Both the position numbers and the translations under genes were made by a program. 64,000 nucleotides of DNA from Ehretia macrophylla (lineage: Eukaryota > Streptophyta > Magnoliopsida > Boraginales > Ehretiaceae). The notes below the pieces were generated by a model. That model searched no databases and had not been told where the DNA came from. It worked only from the letters and a program-made list of their open reading frames with translations. Where the stretch lies: assembly GCA_037974665.1 (NCBI GenBank), contig CM075767.1, forward strand, positions 7,341,501 through 7,405,500. The letters run 5' to 3'. Shown one piece after another: positions 1-13,400 of the stretch; position 1 is the first letter of the stretch, and every line of letters begins with the position of its first letter.

Positions 1-126
1 CATATCTGAATATTTCTTAATTTGCCTTACATGTAATTGAGTTATAGTAGTTTTTTTAAGTGATCTCTTAAATTCTTAAATTCGTTTTCAACATCTTCAC
101 ATTTGCAAATAAATTTCAACTACCAA

Positions 127-3100
127 TGTGACGCCCAGAAATTTCATCACATCTTTTAAATAACTGTTGCATATCTACTTGAGCATTTTTATGTGCATTT
201 CTTTTCTTGCTTAATTGTTTTATTTAGAGGGTACTATTTATAAGAAATTTGACTATCTTAAATGCTCGATTTAATATTTTTTCTAGACAACATGATTTAT
301 AAAAGGAATCGGAAACTTGTAATTTTAGACTCTAGAGGCCGGGAACTTGCATTTGAAAAATAATTTATGCCTCGTGTGAATAGTGTTACGTAAGTGTAAC
401 ATGAGTTTTAGCTAGTTATCATTTAATTGGAGTTTTAACTTAGTTGACCAAGACTAAATAGCTTTGACCTTTGACCTTTTTATGTTGTCATCTTTTAAGC
501 TATTTTATATGCAAAATAAAACACACAAAAAAAACAAGCAAAAAGAGCGGAGAAAACCAAGAGCACCAAGAGAGAAAGAAAATTAAAATTTTCAACTTCA
601 ATTCATCCAATCTTTGCTTGAGCTTGTTTAGGATCATTTCCAAGCCACCTAACATCATCTTCCAAGCTTCTACAAGTGCTTAAGTGAGTGATTTTATCTT
701 CAATTGTACATTTGAGTAATTTTAGTTTAAACTTTAATTTTTAGCAATTGTTGATAGAATGCTATTTTGTTCGTTTTGTTGCTTGTAAGGCCCTCCATGA
801 TGATAGTAGAACATGTTTATATAGTTTTTTGACAAGTTCCATGGTTGAAATTGAAGATTACATGTTGGAGAAGACAATGAATAGTAAAAAATGTGAATAG
901 TAACCCTTGTGTTCTAGCTTAATTTATTGCTTCAAATATGCTTAAATATGTATATAGAGCAAACTTTTGTCGTTAGTTAGCTTTTTGCATAGTTGAAAAT
1001 GGTGGTTGATGAATTAAAGAAGATGATGAATAGTGTCAAACTAGGGTTTCCGAAAAAAATTATAATTTAATTCAATTCGAGACTTCTAGTAGTTGTTAAA
1101 TAGGTCCTTGAGAATGGAAAAAATGTTAATTGCGCTTGTTAGACTCAAAACTTGGGTAATTTGATCAAAATAGGCCATTTTAGAAAGGGGTTTTGGGGTT
1201 AACTCGAATCCGGGCACGTTTCGAGGTTATGGCTAGACTTTATTAAGTATTGAAACTTTAGAAGTGCCTTCGTTTCGCTTGTTTGGGTTCCGGAATTGGT
1301 ACTTGTAGTGTAAACCCACAAAGAGGCATTTTCGGTGTTTTCGTGTACTTGTACTCTAGGTTATGATTTGGAGGCTCTAAAAGATGTATTTAAGTATCCT
1401 TGGATTGGTAGAATAGCTATCTTGCCTAACTTGATCCTTGAATTCCGGTAAGAAGCTAAATAGCCTAGTTGAACAAAGGAAAAATGAATGAATTAATAGC
1501 TTTAGTACTTGTATTGCCTCATCGTTGCTTCTAGAGTGTTTAAATGCAGTTTGGGGCATGTGTGAGCTTGTGGTAAAGTGTTGGGGAAGGTATAATATTG
1601 ACCCCTTTATGTTCGCATAGTTAAATTCATGATAATTGCTTATAATTGAGTAATCATATGGTCTATGCCATGAATTAACTATTTATCTTGATTATGGTAA
1701 TAATATGTGAATTTTATGTGTTGTTTGCTAGCTAAACTTGGAGGATTCTTGATTTAGTTGTTGTTGTTGAATAACGAGAAAAGAATGTTAATGGATGTGG
1801 TGTGCTTGATAAAATACTTGAAAGAAGTTTATTTGAACACAAGAATACATTAAGTATTTGGCATGACCATGAAATGCTAGCTAGATGAACTAAATGAATA
1901 TTAGTATGTGTGTGTTTGGCTGCCCGTGTGTGTGTGTTGTGGAAACGTGGGTGTGTGGATGTGGTAAAAGTGTGTTATGGCTGTCTATGGATGAACCTAG
2001 GTGCATGGTTGGGTGTTTGGACTTTGGGTGTAAACTAGTTAAAGAGAAGTTAGTTTATAAAGCTGAAATTGTTTCGGCAGTTAACTGCCAACGACTTTTA
2101 GAACCTTTTTGATGCAGTAAACGAGCTTATAACTGAACGAAATTTATACAGCAACTAGATTAGGCAGTTTAGAGAAAATGTTGATTTCTAAGGCTAAGGC
2201 TAATTCTAACGTTTTAAAGCCCTGACAAAACAACTTCTGAAATGTAGCCTGAATCTCGCTAAAACTGGACAGCAATGCGCAGTTGCACAAAAATAGCTAT
2301 AACTCGAGGAATATAGCTCCGAATTAGGATCCGTTTGAGGCTAAAATTATCTACACTCGAAGATATACGTTTATAAGTAAAAATAAAAATCTTTGGAGAT
2401 CATTAGCATGGGTAACCAAACTGATTAAGTTAGGGTTCTGTTAGAGGAATGGAAAAAGTATATGCTTTTGTGAAGTTCTACCTTGATTTGTTGGAGTATG
2501 AGGTTATTTGAATTAATTGATGGTTATGAGGTGTCTATCGAGTTATATTACGTGTTAAATGAATGAGTTGATTAGTATTTGTGATATTTAATTGCCACGA
2601 GCTATTAGTGTTAGTCTTATAAGAACCTTGTTTGAATTGGTATGCGAGCATCTCCGTGGTTAATTGAGTTGATTCATTGAATTAGATTAAACTCCAAATG
2701 TTACAGTAGGTGTTGTGCCATAATTGAATAGGATTGTAATAAATTGTGAAGTTAGCTTAAGTAGATAAAAGTTAATGTTTGTTGTAGTTAAAGTAATTGA
2801 AGTATTTTGCATGCTAATGAATATTGAATCAAGTCTAGTTACCCTTCATGATGTTAATGAATATTTTCAAACTTGCCTTTTAGTCTATGTGTAAAACTAG
2901 TTAGTTATTTGCATGTCGAGTTTAAATGGATTAAAGTTATATGCTGGATATGCTTCAAATTGTGCCAAAAGACAAAGGGAATAAGTGTCAAAATTAAGCC
3001 TAATGTTGAAAATATCTTGGAATGCTACTTTTTATGTTGTTCTAATGATTATCGGGTTGCTTGTATGTGACTTTGCATGATTATCAAATGTTATGTTGTT

Positions 3101-4278
3101 ATTTGTTATAAAGTGCATAGTTGTATTGTGTTGAACTAAATTACGAATCCTATGTGGATTGTTAGTTTTGAGCACGGGGGAAAAGATTGGGAGAGTTCAT
3201 GGCTTCTGGAGGTGAGGGAGTTACATTCTTTTGTGCATCTTAATTTGTGTTACTGCTCATAAAATTGTATAGTTGATATGTTCACTTATAATTATGTGTA
3301 CCTTGATATGAATTGAATAAATATACACTTGTCTCTGCTTTACATTGTTATATTTCTTATTTACTATAACCTACTTGCGAGGGCGGCCTACTTTGTCGTC
3401 CCTCACCTGTGATTACTTGGTTTTCGTGATCATGAATCGGGTTACGTAACCTTTTCGGACATGGTAGCGTCAAGAAACACGGGCGCCATCGGGCTTGCCG
3501 TGCTCCCTCGACTACCATGGTGCCTATCCCCTTTCTCTCACTGAGTATACTCCACTACCCCAGAGGTGTGGTTTACCTGTTGGGCATATGGACCTACCTC
3601 AAGAGAAAGGGTCATAGGATCAGGGTACATCCGGAGTACCCCATTTTGGAGAAGCAAGGGGTTTGCCAGCACTTGCTTGAAGATCTTGGCTCGTGGCTCA
3701 TGATAGAAGACAAGTGGAACCGTATCCTTTATATACGTGATTAAATACTTGTCTAATTAATTTGTTTATTTGTGTTATTAATGTTTTTATCATGTTGCAT
3801 CTCACGAAAACACACCCTGGTTTATTGCATCATCTCATTTACTGAGTAACTTTGGTTACTCATTTCTCGTTTTAACATGTTTTAGGAAAAGTTGTGGTTG
3901 GATGCTATGTACTGGTCTATGTGCAGGAAATGCAAGTTGCTGGCTGTATGTGTATTGTTTTGAGTTTATGAAACCTTGTGTATGTTTCTATTGTCTAAAA
4001 GGTTGTAATATAAAGTAAAGCTTGCATTCTTGTATAAGTTAATAACTGTAGATGAGTTGTAATAACTTCAATGATTTACTTGATTGCCTAGTTAGTTTGC
4101 ATGCTTGTGTGAATGGGATTGTACCTTGGAGTTAGATTATAGTTTTGAGGTTAAGTTACTGCTTGCAGGTAAACTAATAGCCCTATAAACAAGGGAGACT
4201 CTGTTCGTTTCTCCTTATTTTTCGTAACCTCGGGTATTGGAACGGGGCTCCGGTCTTGTGAGGGATCGGGGCATTACA
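127..4278. mobile_element. Solo LTR, about 4.15 kb
   Basis: The left end reads TGTGACGCCC and the right end GGGGCATTACA, which are imperfect inverted termini (TGT...ACA) typical of plant LTRs. The flanking 5-bp sequences are identical: ACCAA at 122-126 and ACCAA at 4279-4283. No internal second LTR, primer-binding site, polypurine tract or gag/pol coding was seen, so it reads as a solo LTR left by LTR-LTR recombination. The length would suit the long-LTR gypsy lineages (Tat/Ogre-like), but that is inference from length and end sequence only. Direction of transcription is not decided because both ends could serve as a 5' end. The short ORFs inside, including one at 3517-3744 in a GC-richer patch, look incidental. 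Confidence 0.82.
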
Positions 4279-4283
4279 ACCAA

Positions 4284-4909
4284 CACCAACACATCTCTTC
4301 ACAAACACACTCTATTTACAAACACACTTTAGACTCAACTCAATTACATGATCATATCACAATATTATAACAATCTTATAACCAATCTTAGCACAATATT
4401 CACATGAGCATAACAAAAACACAATAACTTCAATTTAATTAAGCTAATTAACAAGAACAAAAAATTCTATTAAGAAAAAAAATACTCAATTAGGAGACTA
4501 ACTTGAGCCTTCAAAGTTTTGTACGATATCACAAATTACTAAGCCCGACCCCTTCAAAAAAATGACAAAAAACCAAAAAAGCTATAAATACTATAAATAT
4601 GACAAACCCCCCCCCCCCCCCCTCCCCCCCCCCCCCCCAAAAAAAATCCAAAAATAAGAATAAAATATAAATCTAAAATTAAAAATCAAATATAAATTCA
4701 AAAATAAAGAGTAAATAGAAATTCAAAAACTAATAAATAAAAGAAATCTGAAAATAAAAATAAAATAGAAATCCTAAAATTAAACAATAAAAAGAAATCT
4801 GAAAATAAAAAATAAATAGAAATATGAAATTAAAAAATATATATATTCGAAAATAGAGCTTTTCTATAAGTAGACTACTTACAGTTTCATACCAAGTTCT
4901 CAACATTTC
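4284..4909. other. Non-coding AT-rich DNA with C tract
   Basis: No gene seen. It contains a cytosine tract at 4607-4638 broken by one T at 4623, followed by A-rich simple sequence (repeats of the type AAATAGAAAT) to about 4850. Confidence 0.7.
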
Positions 4910-5033
4910 CGGGCCATTAGGTCTAGTGGTATGGATTTTACTTTAGATGTAAGAGGGCACGACATTCATTCTCGTGTACTAAGTGATGTAAATTTTCTAA
5001 GGACTCCCTTAAATCAAAAAAAAAAAAAAGTTG
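4910..5033 (+). mobile_element. tRNA-derived SINE
   Basis: A short retroposon. The 5' part carries a box-A-like stretch (GGTCTAGTGGTATGG near 4920), then a degenerate box B (CATTCATTCTCG near 4964). It ends in a run of 15 A's at 5015-5029. It is bounded by a near-perfect direct repeat, TCAACATTTC at 4900-4909 and TCAATATTTC at 5034-5043 (9 of 10). The related minus-strand copy near 22.2 kb shares the GGTCTAGTGGTAT start. Confidence 0.75.
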
Positions 5034-5043
5034 TCAATATTTC

Positions 5044-6067
5044 TTAACAGAATCTGCCAAATCTGATTTAATATGTCTCTGTTATAGGAAAAGGTTAATA
5101 TGTCTCTGGTAAAGGGAAAGGTTAACGAATGCAGTATCTCTTCATATATATCCAAGACATTCGTTGTGAAATTCATCTTAGATTAAAAAAATAAAAAATA
5201 AAAAAAATTAACAAAAAAAAATCTTCGATCCGAAAAAGAAAAAAGGTCAAATCATCATATTTCCACAAAGATTGTTAAGGATTAAAATAAATAATATCTT
5301 AAACAAAGGCTCAGAGTATTATACATTAAACAAAGGCTCATAATACACAACTTTTCTCTGCAGAAAGATCAATGATATCAAGCCAACCTTAGTGTCACCA
5401 AAAGATCTGCAAACACCTTATATTAGATGCATACTGACCTCTGACAAAAAAAAAAAAAGAAAGAAAAACCATGTTGACCCACAGCAGCTCCATATAAATG
5501 AGATTCTAACCTCGAAGCTTAGTGAGCTGATCAACAACCAATAAACGTGGGTAACTCCGGTGCTATGGTCGGTTCTTTTTTTTTCTTCTTCCTTTTGACC
5601 CCTCACCCCCAACTCTTGGCTCTCTCTCTCCTCTCTACTCTCTCTCTCTCTCGGATACTTGACAAAAAAAAAAGAGTGGATAGTCTCTCTTACACTTCGC
5701 TTGTAAGAATGATTTAAAATAATAATGAAGAGAACTATCGGAAAGACAAGAAAAACCTAGTAAGCATGGGTAGTACGTCTGACATTCATTTATTTCACCA
5801 AAGAAAGACAATCATTATTAAACTTTAGTAAACATGGCAAAATTGGGTTTGTTGTTAATTATTTTTTTTGTTAACCTAGAAAATATATACATCTTATTCA
5901 GTTGATGATACATACATTGGATTAGACATTACCATTAGGAAGACCTTTGGACCCAAGATAGGTCACACTGATATCTAACTGTATTACCTTATGACTAGGT
6001 GTGAACCAAAATAAGGAAGCACAGTAGTCCGATCCAATACGTGTACCAGTTCTGTCAAGAGTTTAAT
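5044..6067. other. Non-coding, simple repeats
   Basis: No gene seen. There is a CT-rich microsatellite at about 5620-5652, a short direct repeat of TTAAACAAAGGCTCA near 5290-5340, and A-rich tracts. Short ORFs here lack codon-like composition. Confidence 0.6.
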
Positions 6068-6228
6068 TTCTAAGGCGGGCAGGCAAACAAAGTGAGCGAC
6101 GGAATAACCGTAGCCATTCTGTCTCCCCCGCCAGAAGAGGGTATCGGCCGGCCGATGCCCCCATCAGGCGCGGAGAGAGGCCAAGCCGCGGCTTTTGCCC
6201 GCGCCGGAGAAGGGCACCTGTCGGTAAG
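6068..6228. other. GC-rich island, possible organellar insert
   Basis: About 160 bases much richer in G+C than either flank (for example GTATCGGCCGGCCGATGCC near 6140). The composition resembles plant mitochondrial DNA, so a nuclear mitochondrial segment (NUMT) is a reasonable guess. No recognised mitochondrial gene is visible. The right edge coincides with the start of the putative solo LTR at 6229. Confidence 0.4.
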
Positions 6229-7751
6229 TGATGCAACCCGGTAGACGTGTGAAAGTGTGTAAAATAAACCAAGTTTAAATACACGCAAGTGCACAGATCT
6301 TCGTAGTGTAGTGTGCTATGAGTGCGGAATCGTACCACAGGAAAGCTCGTTAGTTAAGTTAGTGAAGTAGTGTGAAAATGTTAAAGCGCTTAAGTGATAA
6401 ATCGCAAGGTGGGTTTGAGTATCGTGTGAGAAATGTAAACTAAATTAAACTAACTGAATTATCTAAGTTATACTAAGTATTAGTTGAATACGAGGGGTGA
6501 TGATCTAGGGGTCGAATATATAAATGAGACAATTAATCTAGGCTCGATATTCAGGATTATCTGATTTTATGCAAGGGTTAAGCTACAAGCATTAACCTAG
6601 TCAATTATCTTAGACTATTAAAATCCCGATTACTAACTCTGAAGTAGGTGTTGTTCTATCAACGAGCATACAACCATAGTATGGAATTTTCCTAGCAACC
6701 TGGTGTAAAAGGTCTGTTTCAACTAAGCAATCAACTGGTCTAGAACTATGGTATAACCAATAGTTCATGTAATCTAAGGTTGTCAAGCTATTTGATTCAC
6801 TTTTGAAGCATGGATACATGACACGAAAGTAAAGCAATAATAATATCTACTTAAAAGCATTACGTTATGAAAGACAATATTAATAGTAAAACAATCATAT
6901 CATCTACTAAAAAGCATTACGTATGAAAGACAATACTGAATTAAAACAAGCCATATATTGCATTTAAAGCGTATAATCCGAATCCGAGACCGTATATTAA
7001 AAGACTATCATTTACAATATTCTCCCTTAGATATCAATCTACTTAGACATAAATGAATACGAATTATGTAAATAAAAGTGAGTCAAGAAAGGCTCCCCTA
7101 TAGCGACGAACGCGTATTTTTTATTTTCGAAATTTGAGCAGAGGTCCGACGTAAAATAGCTCTTTGGGCGGAACTAATTTTCCCCGAATAAGAGATACTA
7201 GGGATGAATTTCTCCCGAATAAGAGCTTTTCTATTAAAAGCTATTTGGGCATAACTTTCCCCGAATAATAACTACTTGGGTCAGATTTTTCCCTAAAAGT
7301 AGCTATTCGGGCAAAATTTCCCCGAATAAGAGCTACCTAGGCGGGACTTCCTTCCTCTGTATTTAACTACTAAATTAACTAAAACTAAAATTAAAACTAA
7401 CTAGAATTAACTGAAAATTATGCCAAAAATATTGACAATATTCCAAAATTAATTACCAAATTCTCAAAGCGTTGATGCCCTATTTATAGGCAAAATTCTG
7501 AGAAAAGTTGACTTTTTTGCATTTGTTGACTTTGACCAGATTGTTGACCGTGACATTTTCTGGCTTTTTCACTGTTTTGACCCTCCAAACGATGAAATCC
7601 TGTGCTTTGCTCAAAAGGCCGTTTCTACCCGAAAAACTTGTATGATTTGCCAAAAACGGACATGGTTCACTATTTGAGATCATCTGGGTCAATGTTCCGA
7701 GTCTGATTTCGTACTAGTTTCAGCCAAATTTCTTCTCTATGAGTTACATCA
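6229..7751. mobile_element. Probable solo LTR, about 1.5 kb
   Basis: The left end TGATGCAACCCG and the reverse complement of the right end, TGATGTAACTCA, form imperfect inverted termini like plant gypsy LTRs. The flanks GTAAG (6224-6228) and ACAAG (7752-7756) agree at only 3 of 5 positions, so the target duplication is weak. No gag/pol coding is seen inside. It contains the tandem repeat listed separately at 7145-7350. Confidence 0.5.
7145..7350. repeat. Tandem repeat, CCCCGAATAAGAGCTA motif
   Basis: Four to five degenerate units of about 40-50 bp, each carrying a variant of CCCCGAATAAGAGCTA followed by a TTGGGCGGRACT-like segment. It lies inside the putative solo LTR. Function unknown. Confidence 0.7.
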
Positions 7752-8280
7752 ACAAGCAACAAATAAATGAAGAAAGAAATTATTCAGCACTTACTTTCGA
7801 TACTGATTAAAATTGCGTTGCTGTGTCAGAAGAAGGATAGTTATACTGATTCGGTATACTCTCAAGATGCCCTCAGTACAATATTGACGATCTCACAAAG
7901 ATGAAATTTCAGTGAATTGCCGTTTACTGATCCCATCTTTTTCGGAATCAATCCCCTTTGACTGTACAAGAATACTCTCAAGAATTGTCGTTTACTAATC
8001 TCGTTCTTCCACCGTGTCTCATGCTTCCCCATTCTTACTTCTTGACTTGCAATTTGGATCATTTTGGGCCTGATTCTTCACTTTTCAGTATTTTCCTATA
8101 TTGCATCGAAAGTATCAAAGTGTTGCATTTATTCCAGAGTTAAAATGCAAATGCAGTATAAATATCATGGTTTGAATGCTGCAAATACAATCACATCAGT
8201 AAGCGTCTCTCTTCCGGTGAGAACGACAGAATTCCGTAGCCCAATTCCGTCAATTTTTTATCAAAAAAAATTATGATTAA
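7752..8280. other. Non-coding DNA
   Basis: Nothing recognisable. Overlapping small ORFs on both strands (7862-8062 and 7958-8276) have no family resemblance I can name. Confidence 0.5.
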
Positions 8281-9914
8281 TTATTGTGATACTAGAATTT
8301 CGTAGCCAATCTGTGGCCATTAGCTACTGAATGGCAATGGACTTCTTGTGTCTGTAGCCCATCCGTAGCCAATGGCCACGAATTGGCTACGGAAATTAAC
8401 ACTATATATGTTTAACTTGTTAATAAATAGGAAAAACGTATAAAAACGTGTTAATATCTTCATGTTTTTCTTGTTTATGAAGTTGAAACCAAATATTAGT
8501 TTTTAAACTACTTGATTCAACGTTAAATAACATTCACGCAATATTTAATGAAAATATGTTAAATTTGATTTAAACGGTTATTTAATTCTATGAGTGTTTC
8601 CAATAAAAATACGTATGGTATTAAAATACATACCAAGTTTGTTTTTATTTGAAAACCTTGTAAGTTACGTAACATTTTCCTCCGTCGTAGGTCGAATCAT
8701 ACTTCCATAATTAACATTAAAAGCGATCTATTTTGTTTTTGTTTAAAAGGGTCGTAGCCAATCTGTGGCCATTGGCTACGGATTTCTAGTGTCCGTAGCT
8801 ATTGACCACGGATTGTCTACAAAAATTCTAGTGTCTGTAGTCAATCCGTAGCCAATGGACATGGATTGGCTATGGAAATTAATACTATCCATGTTTAACT
8901 TGTTAATAAATAGAAAAAATGTATAAAAACATGTTAATATCTTCTTGTTTTTTTTGTTTATGAAGTTCAAACCAATTATAAGAGTTTTTAAACTACTTGA
9001 TTCAACATTAAATAACATTAACGCAATATCTAATGAAAATATGTTAAGTTTGATTTAAACGGTTATTCAATTCTATGAGATTTTCTAATAAAAATACGTA
9101 TGATATTGAAATATGGATCAAGTTTATTTTTATTTGGAAACCTTGCAAGTCACGTAACATTTTCCTTCGTCGTAGGTCGAATTGAACTTCTATAATTAAC
9201 ATTAAAAGCAATCTATTTTGTTTTTGTTTAAATGGTTGTAGCCAATCCATGGCCATTGGATACAGATTAACTACGGACTTCTAGTGTCCGTAGCCAATAG
9301 CAACGGATTGGCTATGGAATTTTATATTTTAATTTTTCTTTCAATAACATATATTGTTTGTAGCGAATCCGTAGCTAATTTACTACGGATTCGCTACGTA
9401 CTTTTATATTTTAATTTTTCTTTCAATAAGATATTTTGCTATGAATTGGCTACGGACTTTTATATTTTAATTTTTCTTTCAATAACATATATTGTCAGTA
9501 GCAAATCCGTAGCTACTTTGTTATGGATTGGCTACAGACTTTAATATTTTAATTTTTTTATTAAATAACATATATTATCCGTAACGAATCCGTAGCTAAT
9601 TTGCTACAGATTGGCTACGAACGTTTGTATTTTAATTTTTCTTTCAATAACATATATTATCCGTAGCTAATTTGCTACGAATTGGCTATGGACTTTTATA
9701 TTTTAATTTTTCTTTCAATAACATATATTATACGTAGCTAATTTGCTATGAATTGACTACATAATAATATTTTTCATTTATTTTTTTTAATTAAAATTAT
9801 TTTCCGTCGCCAAATTTTGTCGCCACTACACCATTTCTAATTTGGCCATGGAAAGGCTACGGACTTTATTTTTCCATCATCTATCTATCGTCCGATAACT
9901 GTTTTCTTATAGTG
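8281..9914. mobile_element. CACTA-like element end with subterminal repeats
   Basis: The right boundary ends TTCTTATAGTG, the inverse of the CACTATAAGAA terminus of CACTA (En/Spm) transposons. Inward of it are many direct and inverted copies of a CCGTAGCCAATCCGTAGC-type motif, like the transposase-binding subterminal repeats of CACTA elements. The block holds an approximately 480-bp tandem duplication (8376-8857 and 8858 to about 9290). Next come six copies of a segment carrying TTTTAATTTTTCTTTCAATA at 57-84 bp spacing (9320-9760). A second CACTACA-type end lies at 9824. No left CACTA end, 3-bp target duplication or transposase was found, so the element is partial or rearranged. Confidence 0.6.
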
Positions 9915-10443
9915 GAAGTTGGGTAGAATGTTCAAATAGTGACTTGTTATATTCTAAGTTTAAATCATGATTTTGGGCCCCATGGGTGAATGACGGATTT
10001 TTACTCAGTGAGGGCTAAAAACATACAATTAAACATTGATATATGATCAATTTTTTTTCTCAGTGAGGCCTAAATTAATTTTTAACCTAAAAATACCTTA
10101 CAAATAGACACATTTTTAAGATAATTATAAAGGATTTTGTGTTCACCTTGTGTGGGTTAGAAAGGAAATTAAGAAGTATATTTTATAGGCAAATTGAAGA
10201 AGGAAGAAGTGCACTACATCGTCATGGATTTTATAACCTAAGGATAGATCTAATATGGTGCTACTTAAGGTGAGTTCCTTGTCATCTAAAAAAATGAAGA
10301 AGAAAGGGGGTTACATGATCTTCTCCCTTCATTTTATCCAAATTTGAAGTGATTGAATTTTGGCATCCATTCCTCCCTTCAAATATTTTTAAAACAGACA
10401 AAAGAAGAGATTCCTTAATTCTTCATCTCTGCTTTCCTTCTCC

Positions 10444-10480
<37 letters not shown>

Positions 10481-13400
10481 ATTTTTTCTAGCCCAAACAA
10501 GCCCCATGAGTTAAGAACTATGAATTTCATCACGTCAAATCTTGACCTCATTTTCATTTTGAAGTAAAAAATCCTCATTGTCAGAGTTTCTATCTCAAGT
10601 GGTTATAATACTGAGGTTTAAATTGAATGCTAAGGACGTGTTCCTAGCAATCATATTAAAGCTACTATTATGTGTAACTGGAAGTTTGTCAACGTTGTTG
10701 CTGATATTAGAGGAATTATTACTCGTGCAACCAATTTTTATTTCTACATGATTTATAGACCGTCTAATAAAATTGTGAATTAGGTAGTTAAATGTGGGTT
10801 GAATCCATTGACTAGGCAAGCAATGTTCCTCTTAAACTTGTCGCTAATTTAATTTGTATTCTGATTTCCCATTGAGGGGAGTTGGTAAAATTTCGTTGAA
10901 CTTTGCAGATAAATTTTGACCCGAAAAAGAAAAAGCGCTTAGCAGGTAAAAAAAAAAAAGGGTATTTAGAGAAAGATAAAAAAAATAAAAAATAAAAAGA
11001 AGGTTTGCCTCTTGGAACAAGTGACACTTTCGCATACACGAGGATAGTGATCAACAACGAATCCCAAACCCCACTAGTCCAACCTAAATCGGACCAAAAT
11101 TCTCCCATGTACATAATGGGCTAGTTGGGTTTAGTAAGGCCCAAAATGAGACCAACATTTTAGGTGGTTTGGTCTTAGCAATAAAAAACCCACAAATGCC
11201 CAAACGTAATCGACGTGTATTCGTATACGCAAGACAGCTTCAGTTTATTGGGGGTAGGAGTATATTCTTAAACGAAAATCAGCTTCAGTTTTCGGGGGTG
11301 GTATGAGATTCGTAATAGGGGAGAAAATAATCGAATATGCTATTAATAAATTTCTCTCTTTTATTATATTGTGTGCTTTCGAGATGCTTACAAGCAAGAC
11401 ATAAATTTGACCTTAATACAAATGACTAAAATATCATATGCTTTATATGACTATCAATCAAATAAAAAGTTATTTACCATTGCCAAAACACGATTTTGTC
11501 TCATATAGGTATTATATAAACGACTCTCCTTCCTCTTTATGTCTGTATTTTAAAATTTTTCCTCTTCATTTGCATATTTTTTGGCGAAATTAGTCAGGCT
11601 CAAAAGGCCCAAATAACTATTTATATACATATATATATGTTTTGAGTAAACACAAAACAATAGAACAAGAAGATATGAGAAATTAAGAAATTAGAAAAAT
11701 AAAAATGGAATTAGAACGTCTACCTTGAGATTGTATTTTGGCATTGGCAAACCAATATATTTACATGGTTAGATTTAAGTGCTGGAAGTTGCAATTCTTA
11801 CTAACTCTTTATAATATTTTAAATATAAAAATAATAATCAGACTCAGTTATAGAAATAATATTTTATATGATCCTTAAACGATATGTGTCAACATTTATT
11901 GAAAAAAAAATTCTAAATTCCTTTTCATATGGAAGAAAATGGTCGACTCTCTACTAACTATTTTCAGAGAATTAAGGAAAGAAAAAGGAAAATAAACCTT
12001 TGCATGTCCGATAATTAGCATAGATCATTGTCATGATCAATCATCATCATAAAAGAATAAAAGTAAGAACAGGAAAGAAAAAAGTCGGCGAAAGCAGGTA
12101 ATAGTTTTTTAAGTAAATCTAACGCTGTAGCCTCTAGTCTTGAGTCGGTTTACTATCAATTTATTCTCTCACAGATTAACGGAGGTTTGTTGAAATCTTG
12201 GGCTTTGACATCACTTGATAGGTGGTCGTAAGTCTTGTCAAAACAAAAAGACTAGCTTATGAAGTGAGATTTTTTCTTGCGATTATAAAGTGACCACCAA
12301 TCCCTTACGCAACCGACATGGGATAACCCTAACATGTATGAATTTCAAGGTTACTATGTTTCATCAGGCTAGTATAGGTGCTCAAAAAGTTGATCTACAT
12401 AGATAAACATTACAGTAAACAATTCTTCTCCTTTAAGTACTTATTTTGACAATGATCTGACTTCATAATCAGCATGCAGCAGATGGTTTTTAACTAGAGT
12501 ATGTTCATTGATCAATATATCAGACATAGAAGAATACTGATAACCACTCCCTTGCATGCCCTCATGAGAGATAATGGATCATCATGCCCAAGAGAAGAGG
12601 CATGTCTCTTCACCTCTCAACTCACTGCATAATTCACAAATAAATTCATTTACATCTGCGTGTTGTTTAAAAAGGATTCAATTTGTGGAAAAAAAAATTT
12701 TAATTAGTGTCCACTAGCCTCATTTGAAGAACGAACAAGAAAAGGGGTTACTGATGCTATGTGAATTGCATGAAAAATGTGAAGTGTATGGCTAACTCAA
12801 TGACGAAAAAGTTTCGTAAGGGGATTGGAGTAGTCTATCATGAGAGACATTCTTTCTACTAAAAAGTAGAGAATCCTCCCCGAAATGCTTTCCTTGTGCA
12901 AAAGAACTAATCATTTAATGACACTTAACATCTAAATGTAATTCTAGAAAAGAGAGCAGCATATCAAAGGTAAATCTAGGTCCAAAACATTAAGATCTCT
13001 CAAGTTGTATTGACATCTGAAAAGGACAGGTCATTCTTCGATTCATATACATTTAAGGTGAGTAAATACGTATGTGGCAGACAGGAAAGTGTTGATAGTG
13101 AAGAGTAAAATTGAGACAAGCCTTTATCTGTTATCTTGTAGATTATGCCATGATAGATATTACATTCTCTTAATTATGTAAGCCCTTACTTTTCTTGTTT
13201 ATCAAATTCTACTGCAAGACTTTTGTTTGTGTTGCAAATTTTATTTTCCTTTTTTTTTGGGCCTTGTTCTTGGAGGAAGATCCACATAGCTGACCACATC
13301 TAGTGGAAAGCGTTTGTTTTGATTTGGCTTGGTTTCTTTGGAGGAAGATTTTTAACGTTCTGGGTTACATAAGCACTATAGATTGTAACAACTCATTGCA

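Noticed and set aside
6063..6338. 91-codon minus ORF over the GC island
   Set aside because: No recognisable domain; openness explained by base composition.
10349..10567. Proline-rich ORF
   Set aside because: Product of the 36-C tract.
12100..12360. Possible solo LTR of copia type
   Set aside because: Some LTR-like phrases, but no matching ends or target duplication.
12540..12620. Possible microRNA hairpin
   Set aside because: No match to plant miRNA families I could recall, and no convincing stem.
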